From: Luteipulveratus halotolerans
GTDB taxonomy: Bacteria > Actinomycetota > Actinomycetes > Actinomycetales > Dermatophilaceae
NCBI RefSeq assembly: GCF_001247745.1
Contig: NZ_LAIR01000002.1
Location: forward strand, 1,736,001 to 1,800,000
Reading direction: 5' to 3'
DNA: 64,000 nt
This document shows positions 1 through 9,971 of this stretch, one piece after another. Made by a program: the position numbers and the translations under genes. Every line of letters starts with the position of its first letter. Positions within the stretch are counted from its first letter, which is position 1. The notes below the pieces were generated by a model. The model searched no databases. It saw only the letters and a program-made list of their open reading frames with translations, and was not told the origin of the DNA.

Positions 1-16
1 GGACGTGCTCGGTCAT
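1..16 (-). CDS. Possible 5' end of a gene running off the window
   Basis: An ATG on the minus strand at 16 opens a frame reading M-T-E-H-V before the window ends. A good ribosome binding site (GGAG, five bases before the ATG) lies at 22-25. It would follow uvrA in the same direction after a gap of about 110 bases that holds nothing else I recognise. Only five codons are visible, so no function can be given. Confidence 0.35.
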
Positions 17-128
17 GTCGTCTCCGGTCCTTGAGCGATCAACAACCAACGTGCATCCAACGTACGCCAGGTACGGCGTCGTTCCCGAGCTCGGACGCGC
101 CGCGTCGAACACTCGGGTCGTGGACCTG

Positions 129-3100
129 TCAGCCGGCCTTGCGCGACCTCGCCTGCTTCGTGGCCGGCTTCTTCTTCGCCGCTTTCGCCGCCTTCGCGGT
201 CGAGGCCTTCTTGGCGGTGGCCCCCGTGCCGGACGTGGCCGCAGCGCTCGTACGCCGACCGGTCGCCTTGCGGGCACCAGCGCCGGAGATCGCCTTGCTG
301 GCCGCGGACTTCGTGGTGGTCCGGGCGGCAGCCGGCGCCCGCCTGCTGGTCGTCGCCGCACTGCTCTTGGCCAGCACGGGCGCGAGGAACTGGCCGGTGT
401 AGCTGTCCGTCTGCGACGCCACGTGCTCGGGCGTGCCCTCGGCCACGACGGTGCCGCCGCCGTTGCCGCCCTCGGGGCCCATGTCGACGAGCCAGTCCGC
501 GCTCTTGATCACGTCGAGGTTGTGCTCGATCACGATGACGGTGTTGCCCTTGTCGACCAGACCCTGAAGCACCCCGAGGAGCTTGCGGATGTCCTCGAAG
601 TGCAAGCCCGTGGTCGGCTCGTCGAGGACATAGACGGTGCGGCCCGTCGAGCGCTTCTGCAGCTCGGCCGCGAGCTTGACCCGCTGCGCCTCACCGCCGG
701 ACAGCGTCGGGGCGGGCTGTCCGAGCCGGACGTAACCGAGCCCCACGTCGTTGAGGGTGCGCATGTGCCGGGCGATCGCCGGGACGGCCGCGAAGAAGTC
801 GGCCGCTTCCTCGATGGGCATGTCGAGCACGTCCGAGATGGTCTTGCCCTTGAAGTGCACCTCGAGCGTCTCGCGGTTGTAGCGGGCGCCGTGGCACACC
901 TCGCACGGGACGTAGACGTCCGGGAGGAAGTTCATCTCGATCTTGATGGTGCCGTCACCGCTGCACGCCTCGCAGCGACCGCCCTTGACGTTGAACGAGA
1001 ACCGGCCCGGCTGGTAGCCGCGAACCTTGGCCTCGGTCGTCTCGGCGAACAGCCGGCGGATGTGGTCGAACACGCCGGTGTAGGTCGCCGGGTTGCTCCG
1101 TGGGGTGCGTCCGATCGGGCTCTGGTCGACGTGGACGACCTTGTCGAGCTCGTCGAGCCCCTCGACGGTGCGGTGCCGACCGGGCACGTGACGCGCGCCG
1201 TTGAGCTGGTTGGCGAGCACGCTGTAGAGGATGTCGTTGACCAGCGTGGACTTGCCCGAGCCCGAGACCCCGGTCACCGCAACGAGATTCGCGAGCGGGA
1301 AGCTCACGTCGACGCTCTTGAGGTTGTGCTCCCGCGCCCCTCGGACGGTGATCCGACGTCCGTCCTGCGGTCGGCGTACGGCCGGGGTCTCGATCTCCTT
1401 GCGTCCCGACAGGTAGGCGCCCGTGATCGAGTCGGGATGAGCGAGGAGATCCTTGACGGTGCCGCTGTGCACGACCTCACCGCCGTGCTCGCCGGCACCG
1501 GGGCCGATGTCGACGACCCAGTCGGCCGTGGCGATGGTGTCCTCGTCGTGCTCGACGACGATCAGCGTGTTGCCGAGGTCGCGCAGGCGCGTCAGGGTCT
1601 CGATCAGCCGGTGGTTGTCACGCTGGTGCAGACCGATCGACGGCTCGTCCAGGACGTACAGGACCCCGACCAGGCCGGAGCCGATCTGCGTGGCGAGTCG
1701 GATGCGCTGTGCCTCGCCGCCGGACAGCGTGCCGGCCGGACGGTCGAGCGAGAGGTAGTCCAGACCGACGTCGAGCAGGAACCCGAGCCGGGCCTCGATC
1801 TCCTTGATGACCCGCTCGGCGATGGCGCGCTCACGTGCGCTGAAGTCGACGTCGTGCAGGAAGGTCGCCGACTCCGAGATCGGCAGCGCGCAGACGTCGG
1901 CGATCGAGCGGCCACCGACGGTGACGGCGAGTGACTCGGGCTTGAGGCGGGCGCCCTTGCACACCGGGCACGGCACCTGACGCATGTAGCCCTCGTAGCG
2001 CTCGCGGCTCCAGTCGGACTCGGTCTCGGCGTGCCGCCTCTTGACGAAGGTGATCACGCCCTCGAACCCGGTGGAGTAGCTGCGCTCGCGGCCGTAGCGG
2101 CTCTTGTAGCGGACATGGACCTTGTGGTTCTGACCGTGCAGGAGTGCTTCCTTGGCGCGGTCGGGAAGCGAGTGCCACGGCTTGTCGAGCGAGAACTTCA
2201 GGTCGTCGGCGAGCGCACCGATGACCCGCATGAAGTAGTCGTTGGTGCCCTGGCCCTGCGCCCACGGCAGGATCGCACCCTCGGCGATCGACTTGTCCTC
2301 GTCGGGCACGACCAGCTCGGGGTCGACCTCGAGCTCGGTGCCGATCCCGGTACAGGCAGGGCATGCGCCGAACGGCGAGTTGAACGAGAACGACCGTGGC
2401 TCGATCTCGTCCATGCTCAACGGGTGCTCGTTGGGGCAGGCCATCTTCTCGGAGAAGCGACGCTCGCGCGCCGGGTCGTCGGGGTCGAGGTCGACCATCT
2501 CGACCACCAGGACACCCGAGGCGAGCCCCAGCGCAGTCTCGACCGAGTCGGTCAGCCGCTGCTTGCCGCTCGCGTCTCCCGGTCCCTTGGCGACCAGGCG
2601 GTCGACGACGACGTCGATCGTGTGCTTCTTCTGCTTCTCGAGCTTGGGCGGCTCGGCGAGCGACACCACCTCCCCGTCGACCCGGGCACGCGAGAAGCCC
2701 TTCGTCTGCAGCTCGCCGAACAGGTCGACGTACTCGCCCTTGCGCGCACGCACGACCGGCGCGAGCACCTGGAACCGGGTGCGGTCGGGCAGCTCGAGCA
2801 GCTGGTCGACGATCTGCTGCGGCGTCTGCCGCCCGACCGGCTCACCACAGATCGGGCAGTGCGGACGACCCGCGCGCGCGAACAGCAGGCGCAGGTAGTC
2901 GTACACCTCGGTGATCGTGCCCACCGTGGAGCGCGGGTTGCGGTTGGTGGACTTCTGGTCGATCGAGACGGCCGGCGACAGGCCCTCGATGAAGTCGACG
3001 TCCGGCTTGTCCATCTGCCCCAGGAACTGCCGCGCGTACGCCGACAGCGACTCGACGTAGCGCCTCTGCCCCTCGGCGAAGATCGTGTCGAACGCGAGGG

Positions 3101-3269
3101 AGGACTTGCCCGAGCCGGACAGGCCGGTGAACACCACGAGGCTGTCGCGGGGCAGGTCGATCGAGACGTTCTTGAGGTTGTGCTCGCGAGCGCCTCGGAC
3201 GCGCAGGTGGTCGCGGCCCGAGGATGCTGTCAGGGCGCGGGAGGTCGAAGGAGATGCCACGGCGCCCAT
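129..3269 (-). CDS. uvrA: UvrABC system protein A (excinuclease ATPase)
   Basis: UvrA is the damage-sensing ABC-type ATPase of nucleotide excision repair; it loads UvrB onto lesions. The 1046-residue product has both ATPase halves: Walker A GLSGSGKSS near residue 49, GVSGSGKST in the second half, and LSGGEAQR signatures. It also has the zinc modules CPACTG and CEACSGDG...CEVCHG. The first finger reads CPNEH, so its second cysteine is replaced. The protein is longer than the usual 950-1000 residues because the last 75 or so residues form a Lys/Ala/Thr/Ser-rich, histone H1-like tail after the normal end near FLAPVLA. The ATG start has no clear ribosome binding site; a GTG lies three codons inside. 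I see no LexA box in the divergent gap to the GH15 gene. Confidence 0.97.
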   Translation of the reverse strand: MGAVASPSTSRALTASSGRDHLRVRGAREHNLKNVSIDLPRDSLVVFTGLSGSGKSSLAFDTIFAEGQRRYVESLSAYARQFLGQMDKPDVDFIEGLSPAVSIDQKSTNRNPRSTVGTITEVYDYLRLLFARAGRPHCPICGEPVGRQTPQQIVDQLLELPDRTRFQVLAPVVRARKGEYVDLFGELQTKGFSRARVDGEVVSLAEPPKLEKQKKHTIDVVVDRLVAKGPGDASGKQRLTDSVETALGLASGVLVVEMVDLDPDDPARERRFSEKMACPNEHPLSMDEIEPRSFSFNSPFGACPACTGIGTELEVDPELVVPDEDKSIAEGAILPWAQGQGTNDYFMRVIGALADDLKFSLDKPWHSLPDRAKEALLHGQNHKVHVRYKSRYGRERSYSTGFEGVITFVKRRHAETESDWSRERYEGYMRQVPCPVCKGARLKPESLAVTVGGRSIADVCALPISESATFLHDVDFSARERAIAERVIKEIEARLGFLLDVGLDYLSLDRPAGTLSGGEAQRIRLATQIGSGLVGVLYVLDEPSIGLHQRDNHRLIETLTRLRDLGNTLIVVEHDEDTIATADWVVDIGPGAGEHGGEVVHSGTVKDLLAHPDSITGAYLSGRKEIETPAVRRPQDGRRITVRGAREHNLKSVDVSFPLANLVAVTGVSGSGKSTLVNDILYSVLANQLNGARHVPGRHRTVEGLDELDKVVHVDQSPIGRTPRSNPATYTGVFDHIRRLFAETTEAKVRGYQPGRFSFNVKGGRCEACSGDGTIKIEMNFLPDVYVPCEVCHGARYNRETLEVHFKGKTISDVLDMPIEEAADFFAAVPAIARHMRTLNDVGLGYVRLGQPAPTLSGGEAQRVKLAAELQKRSTGRTVYVLDEPTTGLHFEDIRKLLGVLQGLVDKGNTVIVIEHNLDVIKSADWLVDMGPEGGNGGGTVVAEGTPEHVASQTDSYTGQFLAPVLAKSSAATTSRRAPAAARTTTKSAASKAISGAGARKATGRRTSAAATSGTGATAKKASTAKAAKAAKKKPATKQARSRKAG

Positions 3270-3346
3270 GCTAGGTGCCGGGTCCGACAGCCATCTGGGA
3301 CGCGTGCCTCTCCCCGGCCGCCGAGGGCCACGCCTAGGCTCGGTCC

Positions 3347-5193
<1,847 letters not shown>

Positions 5194-5197
<4 letters not shown>

Positions 5198-5922
5198 CCA
5201 CCCGCCTTCCCGAGCACCCGAGCCGAGGGGTCGACGCCCCGATGCTGGCGGCACAGACCGAGCTCCTCCTCACCACCGTCTCCTCCCTCGACGTCGCCGA
5301 CCTCGCCCAGCCCTCGCGCTGCGAGGGCTGGACCCGGGCCCACGTCGTCAGCCACCTGACCGCCAACGCCGCCGCCCTGGTCAACGTGGTTCGCGCGGCC
5401 GTCGACGACGTCCCGGTCACGATGTACCCCAGCGACGTCGAGCGTGACGCCGAGATCGAGCGCGAGGTGGGTCGTACACCCCAGGAGCACCTGGCCACGC
5501 TCCGCTCCGGGTGCGAGGAGCTCGCGGTCCAGCTCGCGCGACTGGGCCCCGAGCACACCGGCCGCATGGTCGAGCGCACCCCCGGCGGACGACTCGTCCC
5601 GGCAGCCGCCGCTGCGTTCCTGCGCCTCAACGAGGTGGTCATCCACCACACCGACCTGGCGGCCGGCCACGACTTCGCAGCCGTCGCCCCTGAGGTCGCC
5701 CAGCTGCTCGTGGCACACCACATCAGCGGGCTCGCGCACCGTGCAGCGTCCGTCGACCTGGTCGTCGCCGTCGACGGCTTCGACCCGGTGCCGGTCGGAG
5801 CCGGCGGACAGGTCGTCGGTGGCGCCGCAGGCCCGGTGCTGGGCTGGCTGACCCGCGGCCGCACCGACGGCGTGGCCACGCTCGACGGCACGCCCCTGCC
5901 CTCCCTGCCACCCGAAGGATGA
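5194..5922 (+). CDS. Maleylpyruvate isomerase family mycothiol-dependent enzyme
   Basis: A 242-residue DinB/MDMPI-fold protein. The N-terminal domain has the metal-site pattern RCEGWTRAHVVSHL and a later NEVVIHHTDL, with histidines placed as in mycothiol-dependent maleylpyruvate isomerases. A short C-terminal MDMPI domain follows (residues 165-242). The family uses mycothiol, which only actinobacteria make. The substrate is unknown; most genomic copies are not true maleylpyruvate isomerases. The GTG start overlaps the GH15 stop by 4 bp, and the stop overlaps one possible start of the next gene, so the three form one operon. Confidence 0.85.
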
Positions 5923-5924
5923 GC

Positions 5925-6596
5925 ATGACCACGTCGTACGACGGCCACGTCTCCCCCGGCGGTCCCACCGCGGTCCGCGAGCTCGAGCACGCGACGATCC
6001 GCAAGATCGCGGTGTCGCAGATGAGCAACAACGTCTACCTCCTCACCTGCCGCGCCACCGGCCACCAGCTGCTCATCGACGCCGCCGACGACACCGACCG
6101 GATCCGCGAGCTCGTCGACGAAGGCACCGGGCGACTCGACGCGGTCGCGACCACTCACCAGCACTGGGACCACGTCCGCGCACTCGAGGACGTCGTCGCG
6201 GCGTACTCACCGACCACCTACGCCGGCGCCGACGACGCAGGCGCGCTGCCCGTCCACCCCGACGTGCTGCTGCACGACGGCGACACCGTGCAGGTCGGCG
6301 AGCTGGTGCTGTCGGTCGGGCACGTACGCGGTCACACCCCTGGCGGCATCGTGCTCGCGTACGACGACCCTGCGGGCGACACCCACCTGTTCACCGGGGA
6401 CAGCCTGTTCCCCGGAGGGGTCGGAGCGACGAATCGCTATGACTACCAGTCTTTCCCACAGCTGATCGACGACGTCGAGGCACGTGTGTTCGGCCGCTAC
6501 GGCGACACGACCTGGTTCTACCCGGGCCATGGCGACGACAGCACGCTGGGCACAGAACGGCCGCATCTGCCGGAATGGCGGACGCGAGGTTGGTGA
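5925..6596 (+). CDS. MBL-fold metallo-hydrolase (glyoxalase II-like)
   Basis: A metallo-beta-lactamase-fold hydrolase of about 223 residues. The metal motif THQHWDH, a second histidine in GHVRGHTPG, the bridging Asp in FTGDSLFPGG and the terminal YPGHGDD histidine are all present, so a two-metal active site is likely. The layout resembles hydroxyacylglutathione hydrolases, and next to a mycothiol-dependent enzyme a thioester or mycothiol-adduct substrate is a reasonable inference. I chose the ATG at 5925 because GAAGGA lies five bases before it; an ATG at 5919 overlapping the previous stop is the alternative. Confidence 0.85.
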   Translation: MTTSYDGHVSPGGPTAVRELEHATIRKIAVSQMSNNVYLLTCRATGHQLLIDAADDTDRIRELVDEGTGRLDAVATTHQHWDHVRALEDVVAAYSPTTYAGADDAGALPVHPDVLLHDGDTVQVGELVLSVGHVRGHTPGGIVLAYDDPAGDTHLFTGDSLFPGGVGATNRYDYQSFPQLIDDVEARVFGRYGDTTWFYPGHGDDSTLGTERPHLPEWRTRGW

Positions 6597-6658
6597 TCGG
6601 CTCCGGCCGACCAGCACCACTCACCCCGCCACGGGCGCGCCCCTGATTGGATGGTGCA

Positions 6659-7417
6659 GTGCACGAACCCACCGCTTCGCCCCAGCTCGCCACCGTCGTG
6701 CCTCCGGTCACCGTGCTCTGGCGAGATCCGACGTCACCGCGAGCGGTCGACGGGGTGATCACCGCGGACGTGCCGGACCACGCCCAGTGGCTGCACGACA
6801 TGGACGTCGCCACGGACCGCGCCCAGGGTCGCTGGGGGCTGGACGACCGCATCGACTCCCAGGTGGTCCAGGGTGAGCCGGTCATCATCGTCGAGCGCCA
6901 CGACGACTGGACCCGAGTCGTGTGTCCGTGGCAGCCCAACAAAGGCGATGCGCGCGGCTACCCGGGCTGGGTCCGTACGGCGCACCTGCAGACGTGCGAC
7001 GAGCGGACAGCGTCCTTCGACCGCGTCGGGGCCGCCGGACCGGTGACCCGGTCGGAGGTCGTCGAGACCGCACGGCAGTACCTCGGGCTCCCCTACCTGT
7101 GGGGTGGCGTCTCGGCGACGGCGCTGGACTGCTCCGGTCTGGTGCACATCGCCTGCCGTGCCCACGGGATCATGGTGCCGCGCGACGGCGACGACCAGGC
7201 GGCCGCCTGCGATCCGGTCCAGCAGGGCGAGGAGCAGCTCGGCGACCTCTACTTCTTCGCGCATCCCGGCAAGACCATCCACCACGTCGGTTTCGTCACC
7301 GGACCGCGCCTGATGCTGCACGCTCCCGGCACGGGCACCGGCATCGTCGACGAGCCGATGCGGCCGGACCGCGTCGAGACCCTCGTCGCGATCGGTCGCA
7401 TCCCCACCCTGTCCTGA
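6659..7417 (+). CDS. C40 (NlpC/P60) peptidase with SH3-like domains
   Basis: About 252 residues. The N-terminal half looks like one or two bacterial SH3 domains (VIIVERHDDWTRVVCP...GYPGWVRTAHL). The C-terminal half is an NlpC/P60 cysteine peptidase with catalytic Cys in ALDCSGLVH, His in IHHVGFV and a third polar residue in LMLHAPGTG. Such enzymes cut gamma-D-glutamyl-diamino acid bonds in peptidoglycan peptides. No signal peptide is visible, so it may be cytoplasmic (muropeptide recycling) or exported by another route. GTG at 6659 is preferred for its nearby GGATGG; TTG at 6647 is also in frame. Confidence 0.85.
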   Translation: MHEPTASPQLATVVPPVTVLWRDPTSPRAVDGVITADVPDHAQWLHDMDVATDRAQGRWGLDDRIDSQVVQGEPVIIVERHDDWTRVVCPWQPNKGDARGYPGWVRTAHLQTCDERTASFDRVGAAGPVTRSEVVETARQYLGLPYLWGGVSATALDCSGLVHIACRAHGIMVPRDGDDQAAACDPVQQGEEQLGDLYFFAHPGKTIHHVGFVTGPRLMLHAPGTGTGIVDEPMRPDRVETLVAIGRIPTLS

Positions 7418-7460
7418 CCCGCCTGCACCCGCCGCTGCTCGGCCGGGCAGGCTTGCCGAC

Positions 7461-8333
7461 GTGACACGAACGCGTCCCGCTGTCCCGGCGCCCGCGCTGG
7501 TCCTGCTCGCGATCGCGTCGGTCCAGCTCGGCGGCGCGCTCGCCGCGACACTGCTACCCGCCGTCGGCGTCGCCGGATCGGTCGCCCTCCGCCTGAGCAT
7601 CGCCGCGCTCCTGCTGCTCGCCTACGCGCGGCCACGGTTGCGCGGTCGCACGCGGCTCGACTGGGTGACCGTCGCGTCGTACGCCGCATCGCTGGGCCTG
7701 ATGAATTTCGCGTTCTACGCGGCGCTGCAACGTCTGCCGATCGGCGTGACCGTGACGATCGAGTTCGTCGGACCGCTGCTGCTGGCCGCCGCTTCCTCCC
7801 GACGGAGACCTGATCTGGCCGCTGTCGGCGTCGCGGCGGCCGGTGTCGTGCTGGTCTCGGGTGCTCTCGACACCAGCTGGTCGGACCTCGACCTCGTCGG
7901 CCTCGCCCTGGCCCTGCTGGCCGGCGTCTGCTGGGCCGGTTACATCGTCACCAGCGCGCGGACGGGAGCTCGCTTCGACGGCCTCGACGGCATTGCGGTC
8001 GCGATGCTGCTCGCCGCCGCCGTGATCGCGCCGTGGGGTCTGGTGAGCGCAGGAGCGGGTCTGCTCGACGGTGAGGTCCTGCTCAAGGGCGCAGGGATCG
8101 CCCTGCTCTCATCGGTCGTCCCCTACTCGCTGGAGCTCATCGCGCTACGCACGTTGCGCGCCAACGTGTTCGGGATCCTGCTCAGCCTCGAGCCCGCCGC
8201 CGCGGCTGTCGCGGGGCTCGTGGTCCTGGGTCAGACCCTGACACCTGTACGGCTCGTCGGGATGGCGCTGGTGGTCATCGCGAGCGGTGTGGTCCTGAGC
8301 GGCCGGCGCACCTCGACCCCACCGGAAGGGTGA
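7461..8333 (+). CDS. EamA/DMT-family transporter (RhtA-like exporter)
   Basis: A 290-residue polytopic membrane protein with about ten hydrophobic helices in two EamA repeats. The first repeat contains RLSIAALLLLAYARP and TIEFVGPLL, the second PYSLELIALRTLRANVFGILLSLEPAAAA. This pattern matches the threonine/homoserine exporter RhtA subgroup, so export of amino acids or related metabolites is likely, though the substrate is not shown. The start is GTG at 7461. The gene ends just before a strong bidirectional hairpin. Confidence 0.88.
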   Translation: MTRTRPAVPAPALVLLAIASVQLGGALAATLLPAVGVAGSVALRLSIAALLLLAYARPRLRGRTRLDWVTVASYAASLGLMNFAFYAALQRLPIGVTVTIEFVGPLLLAAASSRRRPDLAAVGVAAAGVVLVSGALDTSWSDLDLVGLALALLAGVCWAGYIVTSARTGARFDGLDGIAVAMLLAAAVIAPWGLVSAGAGLLDGEVLLKGAGIALLSSVVPYSLELIALRTLRANVFGILLSLEPAAAAVAGLVVLGQTLTPVRLVGMALVVIASGVVLSGRRTSTPPEG

Positions 8334-8341
8334 GCAGACGC

Positions 8342-8381
8342 CGACCGCCGGCCACCCCGTGCAGCGGGCGGCCGGCGGTCG
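8342..8381. terminator. Bidirectional hairpin terminator between the EamA and terC genes
   Basis: A 12-bp GC-rich stem pairs 8342-8353 with 8370-8381 around a 16-base loop. It lies between two convergent genes. There is no clear U-tract on either side, as is common in high-GC actinobacteria. Confidence 0.65.
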
Positions 8382-8393
8382 TACGTGCGCAGG

Positions 8394-9389
8394 TCAGGAC
8401 ATGACCGACTTGCGCTCGTCGTACCGCGACTTGGCCAGGCTCGCCACCGCAGTGACGGCGAGAACACCGATGATGACGGCCAGCGACAACCAGATCGGGA
8501 TGTCGGGCACGCCATGGATCGGCTCGCCGCCGTTGATGAACGGCAGGTTGTTCTCGTGCAGGGCGTGCATGATCAGCTTGACGCCGATGAAGGCCAGCAG
8601 GATCGACAGGCCGACGCTGAGGTAGACGAGCTTCTTGAGGAGTCCGCCGATGAGGAAGTAGAGCTGGCGCAGACCCATCAGAGCGAAGATGTTGGCCATC
8701 AGGACCAGGAACGGCTCCTTCGTCAGGCCGAAGATCGCCGGGATCGAGTCGAGCGCGAACAGCAGGTCGGTGGTCCCGAGCGCAAGGATCACGATGGCGA
8801 ACGGCGTCAGCACCTTCTTGCCGGCCTCGACGGTGCGCATCTTGGCGCCGGCATCCCAGGACTGCGTGACCGGGAACCGCGCCCCCACCCACTTCAGGAG
8901 GCGGTTCTCCTCGTACTCCTCGTCGTCGCTGTCGCCGCTCTCCTTGGCCAGGTTGTAGGCCGTGTAGATCAGGAACGCGCCGAAGGCGTAGAAGACCCAC
9001 GCGAACTGATTGATCGCCACCGCACCGACGGCGATGAAGATGCCGCGCAGCACGAGCGCGATCATGATGCCGATCATCAGGGCTTCCTGCTGGAACTTCG
9101 CCGGCACGTTGAACCGCGCCATGATGATCAGGAAGATGAAGAGGTTGTCGACCGACAGCGAGTACTCGGTCAGCCAACCGGCGAAGAACTCCCCGGCGTA
9201 CTGGCCTCCGGAGAAGTACCAGACCCCCAGGCCGAACAGGACTGCGAGCCCGACGAAGAACGAGAGCGCGAGCGAGGTCTCACGGGTGGAGGGGACATGG
9301 GGTCGACGTCCGATGACGAACACGTCGAGCACCAGCAAAGCTGCGGTGGCACCGACGACGACGATCCAGACCAGGGGTTCGACATGCAT
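8394..9389 (-). CDS. TerC/Alx-family membrane transporter, probable Mn2+ exporter
   Basis: A 331-residue integral membrane protein of the TerC/Alx family with about eight to nine helices. The family signature segments EYSLSVDNLFIFLII and TTDLLFALDSIPAIFGL, each with a conserved intramembrane acidic residue, are intact. Relatives such as Alx and MeeF/MeeY export manganese or support metalation of exported proteins. The yybP-ykoY riboswitch found upstream supports a manganese role here. The ATG at 9389 has GGAAGG nine bases upstream; a start 21 bases earlier is unlikely. Confidence 0.92.
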   Translation of the reverse strand: MHVEPLVWIVVVGATAALLVLDVFVIGRRPHVPSTRETSLALSFFVGLAVLFGLGVWYFSGGQYAGEFFAGWLTEYSLSVDNLFIFLIIMARFNVPAKFQQEALMIGIMIALVLRGIFIAVGAVAINQFAWVFYAFGAFLIYTAYNLAKESGDSDDEEYEENRLLKWVGARFPVTQSWDAGAKMRTVEAGKKVLTPFAIVILALGTTDLLFALDSIPAIFGLTKEPFLVLMANIFALMGLRQLYFLIGGLLKKLVYLSVGLSILLAFIGVKLIMHALHENNLPFINGGEPIHGVPDIPIWLSLAVIIGVLAVTAVASLAKSRYDERKSVMS

Positions 9390-9427
9390 ACACAAAGACC
9401 TTCCGGGCACGGCGCGTTGGAGTGACC

Positions 9428-9514
9428 GGAGGTCTCGCCCGCCTCACCGGGCGAGCAACCCCGGGCTCAAGAGCCGTGATGACGAGGCTGCGCTTCGGGG
9501 ATACTCCCCTCCTC
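9428..9514 (-). promoter_or_regulatory. yybP-ykoY manganese riboswitch in the terC leader
   Basis: Read on the minus strand, the leader holds the conserved blocks of the yybP-ykoY aptamer in order: GGAGGGGAGTA at the 5' side (9502-9512), CGTCATCACGG in the middle, a CCGGGG...CCCGG helix, and GGCGAGACCTCC closing P1 (GGAGG at 9508-9512 pairs with CCTCC at 9428-9432). The aptamer ends 38 bases before the terC ATG, so the expression platform is the stretch containing the GGAAGG ribosome binding site. The known ligand of this class is Mn2+. I judged the match by eye, not with a covariance model. Confidence 0.85.
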
Positions 9515-9581
9515 GCGCATCCTCCCAGATCGGCGGACGCGCTGGCGAATCGGGGCACACCCGGTGTGGCGAGCGCCTCGG

Positions 9582-9935
9582 TCAGGAGGCGGGCTGTGCC
9601 TGCGCGGCCGGGGCAACGGCCCCGAGCCGGCCGGTGCGCTCGGCCCAGCGCTCGAAGACCACCGTGCAGAACGGCGGGATCGCGCTGGCCAGCGCCAGAA
9701 CCGTGGTCTTGGCGTCCCAGCGGTACGCGCGGGAGACCCACAGGGACACGAGGACGTAGGCGACGAAGATCGTGCCGTGGATCGGCCCGAACACCTTGAC
9801 CCCGCCTTCGCCGGCGTCGGCGATCCACTTGAAGTACATCCCGATCAGCAGCCCGAGCCACGACAACGCCTCCGCGAAGGCGACGACGCGAAAGATCGTG
9901 CGGGGCAGGGACGGAGCGGCTGCGTTGTCAGTCAC
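9582..9935 (-). CDS. DUF3817 family membrane protein
   Basis: A 117-residue protein with three predicted helices and the DUF3817 pattern FAEALSWLGLLIGMYFKW...GPIHGTIFVAYV. The function of the family is unknown. The GTG start has no Shine-Dalgarno sequence; a -10-like TACGAT lies eight bases before it, so the mRNA may be leaderless. It reads in the same direction as terC, but the 190-base gap contains the riboswitch and so probably a separate promoter. Confidence 0.85.
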   Translation of the reverse strand: MTDNAAAPSLPRTIFRVVAFAEALSWLGLLIGMYFKWIADAGEGGVKVFGPIHGTIFVAYVLVSLWVSRAYRWDAKTTVLALASAIPPFCTVVFERWAERTGRLGAVAPAAQAQPAS

Positions 9936-9971
9936 AACTACTGATCGTAGTAGGTCGCCCGTTCCGCGACG

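Noticed and set aside
15..1934. A 639-codon plus-strand frame over uvrA
   Set aside because: Antisense shadow of the well-supported uvrA gene.
3270..3346. LexA/SOS box between uvrA and the GH15 gene
   Set aside because: No TCGAAC-N4-GTTCGA-like palindrome found in the gap, nor upstream of uvrB.
9939..9952. TACTGATCGTAGTA upstream of the DUF3817 gene as another envelope-type palindrome
   Set aside because: The arms match, but the spacer between TACT and AGTA is six bases rather than four and the gene is outside the envelope locus. Kept apart pending a genome-wide count.
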